A DNA stretch of 64,000 nt from Monosporascus cannonballus. Taxonomy: Eukaryota; Ascomycota; Sordariomycetes; Xylariales. Of this stretch, positions 1-13,000 are shown in pieces. Every line of letters starts with the position of its first letter. The stretch's first letter is position 1. Location: positions 1 through 64,000 of the forward strand of contig QJNS01000001.1 in the NCBI GenBank assembly GCA_004154925.1. Direction: 5' to 3'. Position numbers and translations under genes: made by a program. The notes beneath the pieces were generated by a model. That model was not told where the DNA came from. It saw nothing but the letters and a program-made list of their open reading frames with translations, and ran no database searches.

Positions 1-95
1 CACCCCCCCCCCCCCCCTTCCCTCCTTAGCCCGCGTGGCTTGTGTGCTCGTCCAGCTTGGATATCGATAACTAACCGCTTCCCCTCCCCTCACAG
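1..95 (+). other. 3' part of an intron of the fatty acid hydroxylase gene
   Basis: The coding frame of the downstream exon matches the hydroxylase family only from about base 96. Just upstream there is a CTAAC branch-point motif at 71-75, a pyrimidine tract and a CAG acceptor at 93-95. I read 1-95 as intron; its donor and the earlier exons lie outside the window. The run of C at 2-17 is simple sequence. Confidence 0.7.
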
Positions 96-486
96 ATGGC
101 TCCCGGACAACCGAGTCGGCCTCACGCTGCACTTCCTACTGCACGGCATCCACCACTATCTGCCGATGGACAAGTACCGGCTGGTGATGCCGCCGACGCT
201 GTTCGTGGTGCTGGCGACACCCTTCTGGAAGCTGGCGCACGCGCTCTTCTACTGGAGCTGGCACACAGCCGTGGCCGTCTACTGCGGCGGCATCTTCGGT
301 TACATCTGCTACGACATGACGCACTACTTCCTGCACCACCAGAACCTGCCCCTCTGGTACCGCGAGCTCAAGAAGTACCACCTCGCCCACCACTTCCTCG
401 ACTACGAGCTCGGCTTCGGCGTCACCAGCAAGTTCTGGGACCAAGTCTTCGGCACCGAGCTCCCGTCCGCGACGAAGACGAAGTAG
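96..486 (+). CDS. scs7: Fatty acid 2-hydroxylase (Scs7/FAH type), C-terminal exon only
   Basis: This exon encodes the last ~129 residues of an integral ER membrane di-iron hydroxylase that adds a 2-hydroxyl to the very-long-chain fatty acid of ceramide. The FA-hydroxylase histidine clusters are visible: HFLLHGIHH near the exon start, then HYFLHH, then YHLAHH. Hydrophobic stretches between them fit the membrane segments. The conserved end GFGVTSKFWDQVFGTEL precedes a TAG stop at 484-486. The first base of the exon completes a codon split by the intron, so the ATG at 96 is not a start. The N-terminal cytochrome b5 domain and the remaining membrane region lie to the left of the window. It is GC-rich and undamaged, so it is presumably a working housekeeping gene and unrelated to the polyketide genes. 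Confidence 0.85.
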
Positions 487-1886
487 AGATTATAAGAGCA
501 ACGGTCGTCGGCGGCGTTGGTGGTCGTGTACTGTACATGGATGCGTATCGGCGGAGAGTGGCCTTGCTCCGGTCCTGTAAATCACCTCCCGGCTATGTAA
601 CCGTGGGAAACGGTTGTGTGGTCACCCGACTTGGTCACGTGGCTCTTTTATTCTGTTAACCTAAATATTGTGATGTATATATGAAATAACTACGTAGTCA
701 TACTTTAATGGTTGATGAGGGGCCGGTTTGCGCATGGGGCGCTTGGGTACGGAGTTTGATGAGGCACGAAGAGAAGACACTCAACTTACCCGCATAATAA
801 TATAATGAGCTTGATCGAATTTAATAAAGTTGCATGACTTGAAGCAAAGTACCAGTAAGGCCCGAAGCAGGTCGAAGTTCAACCTACTTATCTTGGTCAT
901 TATATAACCAGGGACTGTTGAATATGATTTTATTCGTCTTAATTCAGATAGGGGCAACAATACACCGTGCGTTTAAACCTGTCACGCATTGCACAGGTGC
1001 TTCCCGTGTGCTCTCATTTTAACTCACTAAAGGACGAATATTTTAAGACATATTTTAATTACTGAAAAATTATATATTACGAACACTCTATTTATTCACG
1101 TTTACATGTTCTATGATTTATATGAGGGAGATTAGGACGGCGTGGAATATGTGAACTAACCCCCCCCCCCCTCCGGGTCGTCGTAAAATCGCTAGAATGT
1201 TAGCTAGGGCAGGCGGGTGGAGGTGGCTCGTGCGTTCCACCCTATATGAACTTAGCCCCGGAGAGGGATTACGCGTATTCCCTTCATTTCCCATTCACAA
1301 CCGGGCATATATTGAGTCTTTCCCCTGTGATTGAATTGTTAGACCCTCTTCTCTCTGCCAGTGCCGTAGCCCAGATAACATTCCGCTCCGGTTGATTGGG
1401 ATATGGTCGACCTAGCCGGGGCTCAGAAAAGGGGCGATGATTATAGCCGTGGTGTGCGGGTGCTCGATCCGTATCTCGCGCAAGCTCCCGCCTAAAGTCG
1501 AGGTTCGTTGCATGCCGTGAGATTCAATACTACAACGATCTTTTTCAGCTCGCCACAAACATTTGCGAATCAACTTCTTCCACAAAATGTGTTTGAGGCT
1601 CCTAGCTGAGTGATATATGTCATGTCAGGTGCTATCCACCTAGCGGACCCTTCCATCAACAGCAACAGATAATAACACCAAAATATACTGTTTATGGTGG
1701 AAGTTTTTAGTAACAGGTGTCACTAAGTCCTTCCCATTTCATATCCCGTCATCATATGTCTGCGAGTGAAAATTGTTCGCCTCGTTCGGACGGCCATTTG
1801 GTTGATGGTGAGTCAAAGGTTGGGGCTGACCAATTACGCCGTAGAAATGGTGTACGGAGAGCCGCCTAAAACACTCGCGGCATTTT
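487..1886. other. Intergenic region, no gene recognised
   Basis: This 1.4-kb stretch has intermediate composition. It has a C-run near 1160 and no reading frame with recognisable protein similarity. It separates the hydroxylase from the HET pseudogene. Confidence 0.5.
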
Positions 1887-3385
1887 ATGGACTCTTCGCA
1901 GCAATTATGTGAAGTATGTGCTTCCCTTCGATTAGAAGTATACCGCTTCGAGATCGAATCTTCATTGTCGTATCTGCCTGGGAATCTATCAAAGCCACAC
2001 TATGTTCTTCTGCATCATCTCTCAAGCTAAGCAGTCTCGAAGATATCATAGAACGGTCATCAGACTGTCCATTATGCGCACTCATTCGCGATTCTGTGGA
2101 AGACCAAGGCAGCCCTAAGCACCTGATTCAACAAGCCGTATGCTCAATCGCTTGGGAGATAGATGGCCGGGATGCACCGAAAAAGGCCGGAAACGGTCCC
2201 CACAATGGAGCACGAGGGTTGACGAGACACATCCTCATATGTTGGAATCATCCTGTTATCAGATGCCTACTTGGTGTATGTAGCGTCTAAGAGATATTCT
2301 CGAACCGGGTCTGATGCAGACCGTGTCTGGGACAAGGATTCGCTATTCCTCGGTTGGAAGATCGCCCAACACATAGAAACTCAAGCGCTCATCAAATCGT
2401 GGCTTGATTTATGCCGAAGTACGCACCGGGATCCATGTCGTCACCAGGATACTGGTAGTGCTCAGGCTTTTTAAACATGATCTCTTACTCATATTTCGGG
2501 GTCATAATGTGAAAGTCATGCAGCTGACTCAATTACCCTGTTGGCGTGCTGGCTCGTCTCCTCACCATGGACGCAGACAGCGCGATCCTCGCGGTCCCCT
2601 CGTTCCTGCACAGTACGTAGCCCTCGGTTACGTCTGGGGCACAGAGGATATGGCATATACCACGACTACGGGAAATGTGATGCTTCACCGAACGCAGGGC
2701 GGCATAGAACAGGTACTCCACCGACTGCCAAAGTCATTCGACACGCAATATATCTTGTTAGGAGGCTAAGTTTCACTTCTCTCTGGCATTGACCGTTTGT
2801 GTATCATTCGGACAGCTCCAGATCTTGGAAGTTGAACGCTTAGCGGATGAACCTCATTAATGGGAACGCGGAGCTTACGATCCGCTCTGCAGATGGCGAT
2901 GCTTCTGCTGATCTTAAAGCCATGCGACCAGATAGCCACAATATTCAGCACCGCAGGGGCATTGTTGCCCCAGGACTGACGCTGATGGTTACACGACCAC
3001 CCGAGATGTACATTCGCGCTTCACAACGGAACGAGCGGGCTTGGACCTTCCAAGAATACCCCCTACCAAAACGATGCCAGGATTTTACCAATGGCCGTGT
3101 GTATTTTCAGCGCCGCTCGACCGGTATGTCTGAGGACATCTATGCGGACCGCATTGGAGCATGCTGGTAACTCGATTTATAGAAGCCCCAATGCAAATGT
3201 TTCGTCAATTGAACAGTCACGTTCTCTGGGTTTACATGAGATGTGTACAGCTATACACCGAGAGAAGGCTTTCGCGACGAAAAGACATCCTGGCAGCTTT
3301 TAGTGGCATGACGAACTCGATGCAGGAGCGAATGCGGTCCCCATTTATCCACGATTTACTTAGTTCGCATTTTGATCTAGCCCTG
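1887..3385 (+). pseudogene. HET-domain (heterokaryon incompatibility) gene, frameshifted and cut by an LTR
   Basis: HET proteins trigger non-self recognition cell death when incompatible hyphae fuse. A likely N-terminus starts at 1887 (MDSSQQLCEVCASLRLEVYR). HET landmarks follow in order but in different frames: SLEDIIERSSDCPLCALIRD (about 2030-2095), a YVALGYVWGTED block (2610-2650), GNAELTIRSADGDAS (about 2858-2905), ERAWTFQE (about 3030-3055) and FTNGRVYFQRRSTGMSEDIY (about 3080-3145). A C-terminal part with DILAAFSGM and FDLAL runs up to 3385. At least three frameshifts or stops are needed to join these pieces. The gene is then broken in the middle of the codons after FDLAL by an LTR starting at 3386. 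Introns could explain some frame changes, but the loss of the 3' end cannot be. I call it a pseudogene. Confidence 0.8.
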
Positions 3386-3860
3386 TGTGACGGCTAGGGG
3401 GTTTAACTAACTATTAAACCTTAGTCGTACGGGTTTATGTTGGCAGGAGTATCGTGGGAATCTGAGCAATAAATACAGTAACGTATTACGTTTCGTAATT
3501 CTAAAGGTGCCTTAGGTAATGATATTATATTGCAAACTAAAGTTATTTAAATTATGGAAATAATAAGCATATATATATATTAATTCTTAGTATTGCTACT
3601 TATTTCTGCTTAATTATGTTTAGTTATATTGAACGAATTTTTGTTAAATAATTATTTAATATTAATTAATTATACTTAGCAGATTTTTGTTAAGTACTTA
3701 TTACGTAATCTGGAAGGTGGTCCGTATTATCTTTATTAACCGTTTCCTAAGGCCGGAATTTGTTTGGTCGTAATACGAATTTTTTTCTCCAAATTTTGCT
3801 TTTAAGATTTTATTTTTCCTAGTAAATATTACCGGTTCGTTATAATATCGGGTTGTATTG
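3386..3860 (-). mobile_element. Remnant of a Ty3-type LTR element (3' LTR plus a short internal stub)
   Basis: An LTR runs 3386-3775, read on this strand from TGTGACGG to GTCGTAATA, so the element points to the minus strand. It shares the inner block around GGTTTAACTAACTATTAAAC with all other LTRs here. It lies directly after CCCTG (3381-3385), the presumed target duplication within the HET gene. About 85 bp of internal sequence follows before the next element begins at 3861. Its other half was not found. Confidence 0.65.
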
Positions 3861-4907
3861 TGTTATGACCCAGCTAAGAGAGGGTCTCGGAAACGGTCAC
3901 TTGGTGACCGAAACAGAACCCAAGTGGGTCGGAATTACGTAATATGGATCCGAAATAATCCAAGGGATTTAACGAGATCTATGTAGTTATCCGATATAGA
4001 TCCGAAGTAATCTAAGGGATTTAACGGAATCCATGCAGTTATCTAATATAGATCCGAAATAATCCAAGGGATTTAACGAGATTTATAAAAAATATATATA
4101 TTTATTATTCCTATAATTTAAATAACTTTAGCTTATAATATTTATTAATAATAATTTATTACTTAAGGTATTTTTAATATTACGAAATATAATACGATTA
4201 TTATATTTATTACTTAAATTTTTATAATATTCTTATTAATATAAATCCGTATAATTAAGGTTTAATAATTAATTAAGCCTTTTAATCGTTATACGTTATA
4301 AGTTTTTATTTAATAATATCGTTAGACTTTAAACAATATTTAATATTATTAAAATATTAACCAGCGTTTAGGAAATCCTTATTTAACAGCTTTAAGCTCG
4401 AATTCGAGAACTGGAAAAAGAAATTCGACAAATCAGGGTTACGCCACCTGCCTAAACCTTTTTCGCCCGTATGAAACCTAAGAAGCCGGAGCCTTATAAT
4501 AAAAAGGGTAACCCTTAAACCTTTTTAACTTAAGTATAAATTTACTTTCGTTTCTTAAACCTTAATAACCTAGCGGATAAAATTCTAATAATAAAAATAT
4601 ACTTAACGGGAAATACGGCTAACTGGTTTAAGCTTATTATGAAAAATTTTCTGGAAATAAGAAAATCGGATAAGGAAAATTTTACTAATAAAATCTCTTT
4701 ACTTTATATTAATTTCGAAAATAAATTACGTAATAATTTCGGCAATCCGGATAAAGAACAATTTACGGCTTAATAATTCTTACAATTTCGATAAAAAGAA
4801 CCTGCGTCCAAATACGCCGTAACTTTCAAAAGCTTTGCAGCTAAAATAGGATAAAAAACGATAAAGCCGACGCCTTTATTGATATATTTTATAAAAGGTT
4901 AGAGGAT
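3861..4907 (+). mobile_element. Element B, left part: 5' LTR and start of gag (Ty3-type)
   Basis: A plus-oriented LTR of about 433 bp (3861-4293) starts TGTTATGACCC and ends CGTTATA, a RIP-worn form of CGTCACA. After it comes a leader and a decayed gag frame (about 4385-4907) with an ELEKEIRQ-like start and a FFARMKPKKPEPY-like segment. The frame is cut at 4907 by insertion of element A1 and resumes at 18277. Confidence 0.7.
3942..4085 (+). repeat. 52-bp tandem repeat inside the LTR of element B
   Basis: About 2.7 copies of a 52-bp unit start at 3942, 3994 and 4046, each carrying GATCCGAA..TAATC..AAGGGATTTAACG. A related repeated array lies in inverted orientation in the LTR at 18675-19106, so the repeat belongs to this LTR family. 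Confidence 0.8.
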
Positions 4908-5267
4908 TGTAACGAGCTATGAGGTTTAACCAACTATTAAACCCTAAGTCGACGGGTTTATGTTGGCAGGAATATCGTAGGAATCTGAGCAATAAATATA
5001 ATAATTGTATTACGTCTTTTAATATCTTATTATTGCAAACGATTAATATTAATAGATGTTGCAAGCTGAAATTATTTAAATTATGGAATTAATAAGCGTA
5101 TATATTCTTATTCCGTTGGCTAAATTATTACCCGTAAGTTGGTGATTCGGCTTACTGGCTTATTATTAGTAAGTTGGTGATCTATTACGTAACCTGATCC
5201 ACATAGTTTTTTTTGGCTTTTTTTGCTGCGACCGTTTTTGGAGACCGTAGTTTATTAAGTCGTAATA
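4908..5267 (-). repeat. 3' LTR of element A1
   Basis: 360 bp, matching the 359-bp LTR at 17913-18271 in block order. The inner end GTCGTAATA is a decayed GTCGTAACA. AGGAT lies immediately outside. Confidence 0.8.
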
Positions 5268-8200
5268 CGATTTCCCCTTTCTCAAAATCTTACTTTTAAG
5301 ATTTCTTTTCTTTTAGTAAATCTTTTTTTCATACTTTTAATATATCTTCCGGTATATCCAAACGTCGTTTTCACAAATCCGAATAACGATTTGCTCTGGC
5401 TAATTTAATTGAACTTGAAAATTTTGACGTAATGCCTTATTTTTTTTGTTCTGCTCGACAGCTTAATTACCAAATAATAGATAAGGTTTTTCGTTATAAG
5501 AAATATGTCCGTTAAGATCGTTCGTATAATAGGACAAAAATCCCTATTTCCATAATTAATCGCCATATTGCAAAATCGAAAAGATTAAAAAAGGAAAAAT
5601 TAGTGGCCGAAAAATCTTTATCTAAAGCTTTTACGCGTTTTTTTTTTTTGCATATGTCGTTAGCGCCAGTATTATTAATCTTAGGGTGCGAAACTTATTA
5701 ATCGTGCCCTTTAATCTCTGGATAATTTCAACGATTTTGCGTAATTAAAATCAAAATCCGTAATTAAGGTTTAAGTTTTAAAAAAAGTGGACGTTATTAA
5801 TTGGAATATAATGGACCAAGGGCTTTTTTCTTTAAACCTTATGAATTGAAATACCATTATTTCGGGTGGTTCCGTTATTGCTGGTAAAAGTTTTTCAATA
5901 AGCGCTGGGCGCCAATAAGATTTTTAGCAGGTTTTTAGGTATTTTCGGAATTTGGGTATTTTTTTTATTTTATCAAGTATTAAATAAGTCCGTTTTATTT
6001 CCGTATATCGAAAATTTTCTTTACTTTGTATGTTCGTTCGTTTTCTATTTTTATATTATTTTATACCGTATATATTTTGATTATATCTGTTGCTAACTTA
6101 AATAAGAAAATATAAAAAATTAAATGGAATTTAACTTTTGGTAAAAAATTTAATTAATAATTGTTTTTTAAGATTTTCTTAGCGATTTTGTATAAACCGA
6201 TATATTTAAAATTGAGTTTTTTGCTAGGTCGTTTTGTTTAAATGTTTTTGGTAATTAAGAAAACCATTTTCCCCTTTTCGAAAGTTAATCTTTTTAACTT
6301 TTTCTGGTTATAATACTTACTTATTTGATTCCGTACGAATTCTAATTCTGTCTTTATTTTTTGGTGCAGCTATCGTAATTATTTTGACGTAAAAATTATT
6401 TTAATATTAATTAAACCGTTATCGCGTATTTTTCTAAAAATTTTGAAATAAAACCAAAATTTGCATTTATAGGTGTTATCTTAATGCTTTCGTAATAGCT
6501 GGTATTATAAACTAGTTATATGATTAATAATTTTTTAACCTAGTTATTTTGTTCGTAATTGATATAATATCGTAAATAGGTTTTTAAAGTTTAATTTATT
6601 CGTTTTATCTATTTATCCGTTTAAGGTCTAAATACGTTAGATAATTTGTGATTTAGGCCGATTTATGCTATAAGGCTTTGTTAAAATTTTGATGCGAAAA
6701 TTAATCCTTTGTTTGATATGATTTCCATTGGTAATCCGTATGTGCTGAAAATATGTCTGAAGAAAATGTATGCTAATTGTTCGGCATCTATATCCTTATG
6801 ATATGGTAAGAAATAAGAAAATTTCGTGAATCGGTCGACGATTACAAAAATGCTGTTGTAATGTATTCCTGTAGCTAGGTCCTCTGATATAGGAAGCTTA
6901 GTGATAAAATCGAATGTGACTAAGTACCATAGTTGCTCTGCAACTGGTAATGGCTATAATTCTCCGTATGGTTTGTGTCGTCGAGTTTTTGCTCTGGCGC
7001 AAACATTATATTGCCGTACAATTTTCTGTACCGTTATTTTCATTTTAGGAAAAGAATATATATATTAAAATCGCTTTAAGGTTTTATAGATCTCTAGATA
7101 TCTATGTAATTAATATTCGTATATTTCTCGTATTAAATCCTTTTAATATTTTTTTAAAACTTATATTTTGTTTGTTTTTTGGTTTTTTAGGAAACTGTCA
7201 TTATACTGCTGGATCTTCTAGTACATATTAAAAGGTTTTGCCCGAATCGTCGCAATTTGTCATAGGCGTAAATATCCTTTTGTAGTAATATCAAAAATTA
7301 TATAATTAATTTTGACCAATTTCTTTTCGAAATCTAATCGCCTATTTAAAACGTTTATTTTGCCATTTTTTAATTTTTTTTATAAATAATAACGAAATCG
7401 AAATTCGCCAATTTTTCCGCATATTTTAATTATCGTCCTATAAGCTTTCTGGTCGTAATAAATCGGGTAAAATTTTGATAATTCGTATAAACCTTAACCT
7501 AATATAAATTTCCTTTTAAAAATATTTAAATTCTCAAAATGTTATAATAATAACCATAAATTCCTTATTTTGAATACCGTAATTAAATTTGGTTCTTTTT
7601 AATTTGTACAAAAAAATTTAATAAGGTATAATTTGCCTTAATTATCTCGTTATTTAATTATTATACCTAATATATAATCCGAAATATCGGTTTTTAATTT
7701 AACAAAACGGTTTAGATCGTACATAATTAATATTAGTTCGTTAATAATCGTATTCTTAATATCCTAAAATGCTTTTTCCGTATCTGGCGTCCATTTAAAT
7801 TCTTTTTCTTTTTTCGTAAAATTTATTAAAGGTATAACCATTTTGCTAAAATTTCGAATAAACTTTCTATAATAATTGGCGAATCCAAGGAATATCTGTA
7901 CTTTTTTAACTGTCGTTAATATCTATTATTCTGTAACTGCAGCGATTTTTTTGGAATTTATTCTAATATATTTTGGAATAATAATATATTTCAGATATTT
8001 TACTTTTTATATATGGAATTAACATTTTTCTGTATTAATAAGTAACTTTACGTTTTATAAAGCTTAAAAAACTTTATAAACGTATCTTACGTATGCTTTT
8101 TTTATTTCCGAAAAAATGAAAATATCGTCGAAATAGCAAATAACGAAAATATCAAAATATTTTTGTATTACGTAATTAATTATTTACTAAACGGTTACTA

Positions 8201-9723
8201 ATACGTTCGTAAATTTTATTAATATAACCAAATATTCAAATAATCCGTATTTCGTTTTAAAAGTTATTTTTTATTCGTATTTTTTTTAATTTTAATAAAA
8301 TTATATTTATTTTTAAAATCGAATACTGTAAACTATTTAGTTACGTAAAATCGGTTTTTTATTTCCGTAATTAAGGGTAATAATATTTAATCCTTAATAA
8401 TAACGTCGTTTAATTATCGATAATTAATTACAAATCGTAATTTTCCGTTTTTTTAATACGAAAAATATTAGGTATTCTGCTAATAATTTCGAAAATCGAA
8501 TCTATCTTTTTTGTAATTAATTTTCCAGATATTCTTTAAAAATACGTAACTTATTTTTATTAAAATTATAAATAAAGTAAAACTTTATCGAAAATTCATT
8601 TTTAAAAATTATTTCGTAATTTTATTCGTTATATTCGAATAACTTTATATCAAGCTTTTTCTTAAAAAGCTATTTATATTTATAATATTATAATAATATA
8701 TTAATTAAATTTTCTAATTTTTAGGGCTATTATTTTTCTTATTTTAAATTGTTATTCAATTATTTTAATTTTACTTTGATAATAATAATAATACGTTATA
8801 TTTTTTTTAAATATCCGTTTTTTTCTTATATTTTGTTTCTTTAAGTAATAAAATATTTGTCGTATTCTTATATTTGTATTCGTCGTTATTATCGATCGAA
8901 TATTAAAATCTTAAATTTTTTTTATTAATAAGGAATAAAACGAATTTTACCTAACCAATTTTTCCGTTAATTAAAACTCCGTACTGGCATATTTATAGTA
9001 ATTCTAAAATTATATCGTAGTTTCTAAATAAAACGATATCGAAATTAACCGTTTAATATTATCTTTAAATAAAAATCTCGAAATAATTAATTTCGCGTAT
9101 AACTTTTTTCTTATCGTAAGCAAATTCCTAACTTTCGATATTCATCGTTATATAAGGTTTTATTTTATATCTTTATAACAATTTAAACTTATTTACCACA
9201 TCCGGTATAATATAATTTCCGCCTAAAGTTCCGTAATCCATTATTACGATATACTAATATATTCCGATTCGTATATTCAAAATAATAAGGTCGTTAACGT
9301 TTCCTATCGTCGTATTTAAAGCCTCTTTTAAAAATTCCTTTTAATTCCTTTAAATCTTATTATTTTGCAATTTTTTTATAAATAACCTTTTTTTTAACTT
9401 TTATTTAAATTTATCAAGCCTTACTTATATTTTTTCGTTTAACGTATCAAGCTGCTATAAGTATTATTATTACCGGCGTATTATTTCTTTAAGTCGTAAT
9501 AATTATTTTTACTTTTTTTGCAATTTCTTTCCTTATCGAATAAATTGTTTTTTTATGTTTACGACTATATTCCATTATGCGTTATTCCGATTATTGTTCT
9601 AAAGATCTTTTGTAAACTAACGTATTTTTTCCTTAATGGCCTTTTTTTTATAAAAGTTTGCCGTAAATATCAATTCGAAATACAAGTCCGTAATAACTTT
9701 TTAATAATGCTTTTTTACTATAC

Positions 9724-10087
9724 TATGACGGCTAAGCGGTTTAACCAACTATTAAATCTTAAGTCGACGGGTTTATGTTGGCAGAAATATCGTAGGAATC
9801 TAAGCAATAAATACAGTAACGTATTACGTTTCGTAATGCTAAAAATGCCTTAAGTAACGATGTTATATTGCAAGTTAAAGCTATCTAAATTATAAAAATA
9901 ATAAATATCTTATATTTAATTTTTTTATTCTATTAAGCCCGGCTTTACAGGTTTTATGATCGATTTTGTCGAACCCGGCTTTACAAGCTTTACAATCGAT
10001 CCTGTTAAGCTATTACGTAATTCGACTTATATGGCTTAGTTATTGTTGCGACCGTTTTTTGAGGCCGCAGCCCGTTAGGTTATAATA
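9724..10087 (-). repeat. 3' LTR of element A2
   Basis: 364 bp, paired with 16049-16412. It contains the shared block GGTTTAACCAACTATTAAA and ends in a decayed GGTTATAATA. TATAC lies immediately to the left. Confidence 0.8.
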
Positions 10088-13000
10088 CGATTCTTTTTTT
10101 TTTATAATTTTTGTCCCGAAAATTTCTTTTTCTTTTATAAGTTTTCCTTCCGCTATTATATTAGGTCGTATTAAAAAACTGATTAATAGAAAAACGAAAA
10201 AACGAAATAACTTGTTTAAATTAATTACTTTTCGAACCGTAAACATATTAATGTGTTTTTATTATGCTCGTTACGAGATGTTATTTTGTTGTATTTTTTT
10301 CGTTAGATTTTTCCAGGTGTAAAAAATGCGTAATGCGGAATTAAGGCCTTTATAACGTTAACGGCCTTTTTATTTTTCAATTTGAAAAACTTATTTTTAA
10401 TTATTTTAAGATTAAAACGGAATTTGAAAAGGCCGAGGAAAAAGCGTAGCAGGCGTAAGCTAAAGTTTATCGTTTTCGAAAATAAAAGAAATTATGGGCC
10501 GATCGTATAATACGTATGTTATTTCGTGGGCTTTGGTCCTTAGAAAAGTTAGATAAATTGGAACGTCGAAAAAAACAGGCCGAACTGAAGGCCGCTAAGG
10601 TTATCACGGTGGAAGCCGTTTTTCTTTTCGACTGGTCCAATTTGAAATCCATAAATTGGTCGTTTATTAATTGGAAAACTTTTAACCCTACCGATTTCGG
10701 CGTTATTAATAAAAGTTTTTTAATAGGCGTTAAGCGTTAATAAGGTTTTTGGCAGGTTCCTAGGTGTTTTCGAAGTCCGAATGCTTTTTTTATTTAATTA
10801 AGTATTAAGTAAGTTTATTTTGTTTTCGTATGTCGAAAATTTTTTTTATTTCGTATGCCTATTCGTTTTTTATTTTTATATCGTTTTATACCATATATAT
10901 TTTGATTATATTTGCTGTTAATTTAAGTAAAAAAACGTAAAAAATTAGATAGAATTTAATTTTTGGTAAAAATTTTAATTAATAATTATTTTTTGAGATT
11001 TTCTTGGCGATTTTATATGGACCGATATATTTGACATCGAATTTTTTATTAGGTTATTTTGTTTAAATGTTTTTTGTAACGAGGAAAACCATTTTTCTTT
11101 TTTCGAAAATTAATTTTTTCAACCTTTTTTTTAGTTATAATATTTATTTATGTGATTTCGTAGAAATTCCAGTTTTGTCTTTATTTTTTAATGCAATTAT
11201 CGTAGTTGTTTTGATATAAAAATTACTTTGATATTAATTTAACCGTTATTACGTACTTTTTTGTAAATTTTTAAAATAAAACCAAAATTTGCGTTCGTAA
11301 GTATTATTTTAATATTTTCGTAATAGCTGGTATTATAAATTAATTATGTAATTGGTAATTTCTTAATCCAATTATTTTGTTCGTAATTAATATAATATCG
11401 TAAATAAGTTTTTAAAATTTAATTTATTCATTTTATTTATTTATCTATTTATGGTTTAAACGTATTAAATAATTTGTAATTTAGGCCGATTTATGTTATA
11501 AGGCTTTGTTAAAATTTAAATATAAATATTAATCCTTTATTTAATATGTTTTTTATTAATAATTCGTATATATTAAAAATATGTTTAAAAAATATATATT
11601 AATTATTTAGCGTTTATATCCTTATAATATAATAAAAAATAGGAAAATTTCGTAAATCGATCGACGATTACGAAAATACTGTTTTAATGTATTTCTGTAA
11701 TTGGATTTTTTGATATAGGAAATTTAATAATAAAGTCGAATATAATTAAATATTATAATTACTTTGCGATTAATAATAGCTGTAATTTTCCGTATAGCTT
11801 ATGTCGTCGAATTTTTATTTTAACGCAAATATTATATTGCCGTATAATTTTTTATATTATTAATTTTATTTTTAAAAAAATATATACGTTAAAGTTGCTT
11901 TACGATTTTGTAAATCCCTAAATATTTATATAATTGATGTTTGTATATTTTCGTATTAAATTATTCCGATATTTTTTTAAAACTTATATTTTATTCGTTT
12001 TTTAGTTTTCTGGAAAATTATTATTATACTGTTAAATTTTCTAATATATATTGCGAGGTATTACTCGAATTATTGCAATTTATCATAAGCGTAAATATCT
12101 TTTTATAATAGTATTAAAATTATATGGCTAACTTTAACTAATTTTTCTTTAAAGTTTAATCGTTTGTTTAAAATATTTGTTTTACCGTTTTCTGATTTTT
12201 TTTGTAAATAATAATAAAGTTGAAATTCGCCAATTTTTCTACGTATTTTAATTATTGTTCTATAATTTCCTTAGTCGTAGTAAATCGGGTAAGATTTTGA
12301 TAATTTATGTAAACCTTGACCTGGTGTTAACTTTCTTTTAGGAAATACCTAAATTTCCGAAATGCCATAATAATAGCTATGAATTCCTTATTTAAAATAC
12401 CGTAATTAAGTTCGATTCCTTTTAACTTGTACGAAAAGAATATAATAAGGTGTAATTTGCCATAATTATTTTGTTATCCGATTACTGCGCCTAATGCGTA
12501 ATCCAAAATATCGGTTTTTAATTTAACGGAGCGGTTTAAATCGTACATAATTAATACTGGCTTATTGGTAATCGTATTTTTAATAGTTTAAAATGCTTTT
12601 TCCGTATCTGGCGTTTATTTAAATTCCTTTTTTTTTCTTTGTAAGATTCGTTAAAGGTATAGTTATCCTGCTAAAGTTTCGAATAAATTTTCGGTAATAG
12701 TTGGCGAATCCAAAAAATGCCTATATTTTTTTAACCGTAATTGGTATCTATTACTTTGTAATTATAGCAATCTTTTTAAGGTTTATCCTGATATATTCTG
12801 GGGTAATAATATATCCCAGATATTCCACTTTCTATATATGGAATTAATTTTTTTTGTATTAATAAATAATTTTGCGTTTTGTAAAATTTAAAGAATTTTA
12901 TAAACATATCCTGCGTATACTTTTTCCGTTTTTAAGAAGATAAGAATATTGTCGAGATAGCAAACGACGAAAATATCGAGGTATTTTTATAGTACGTAAT

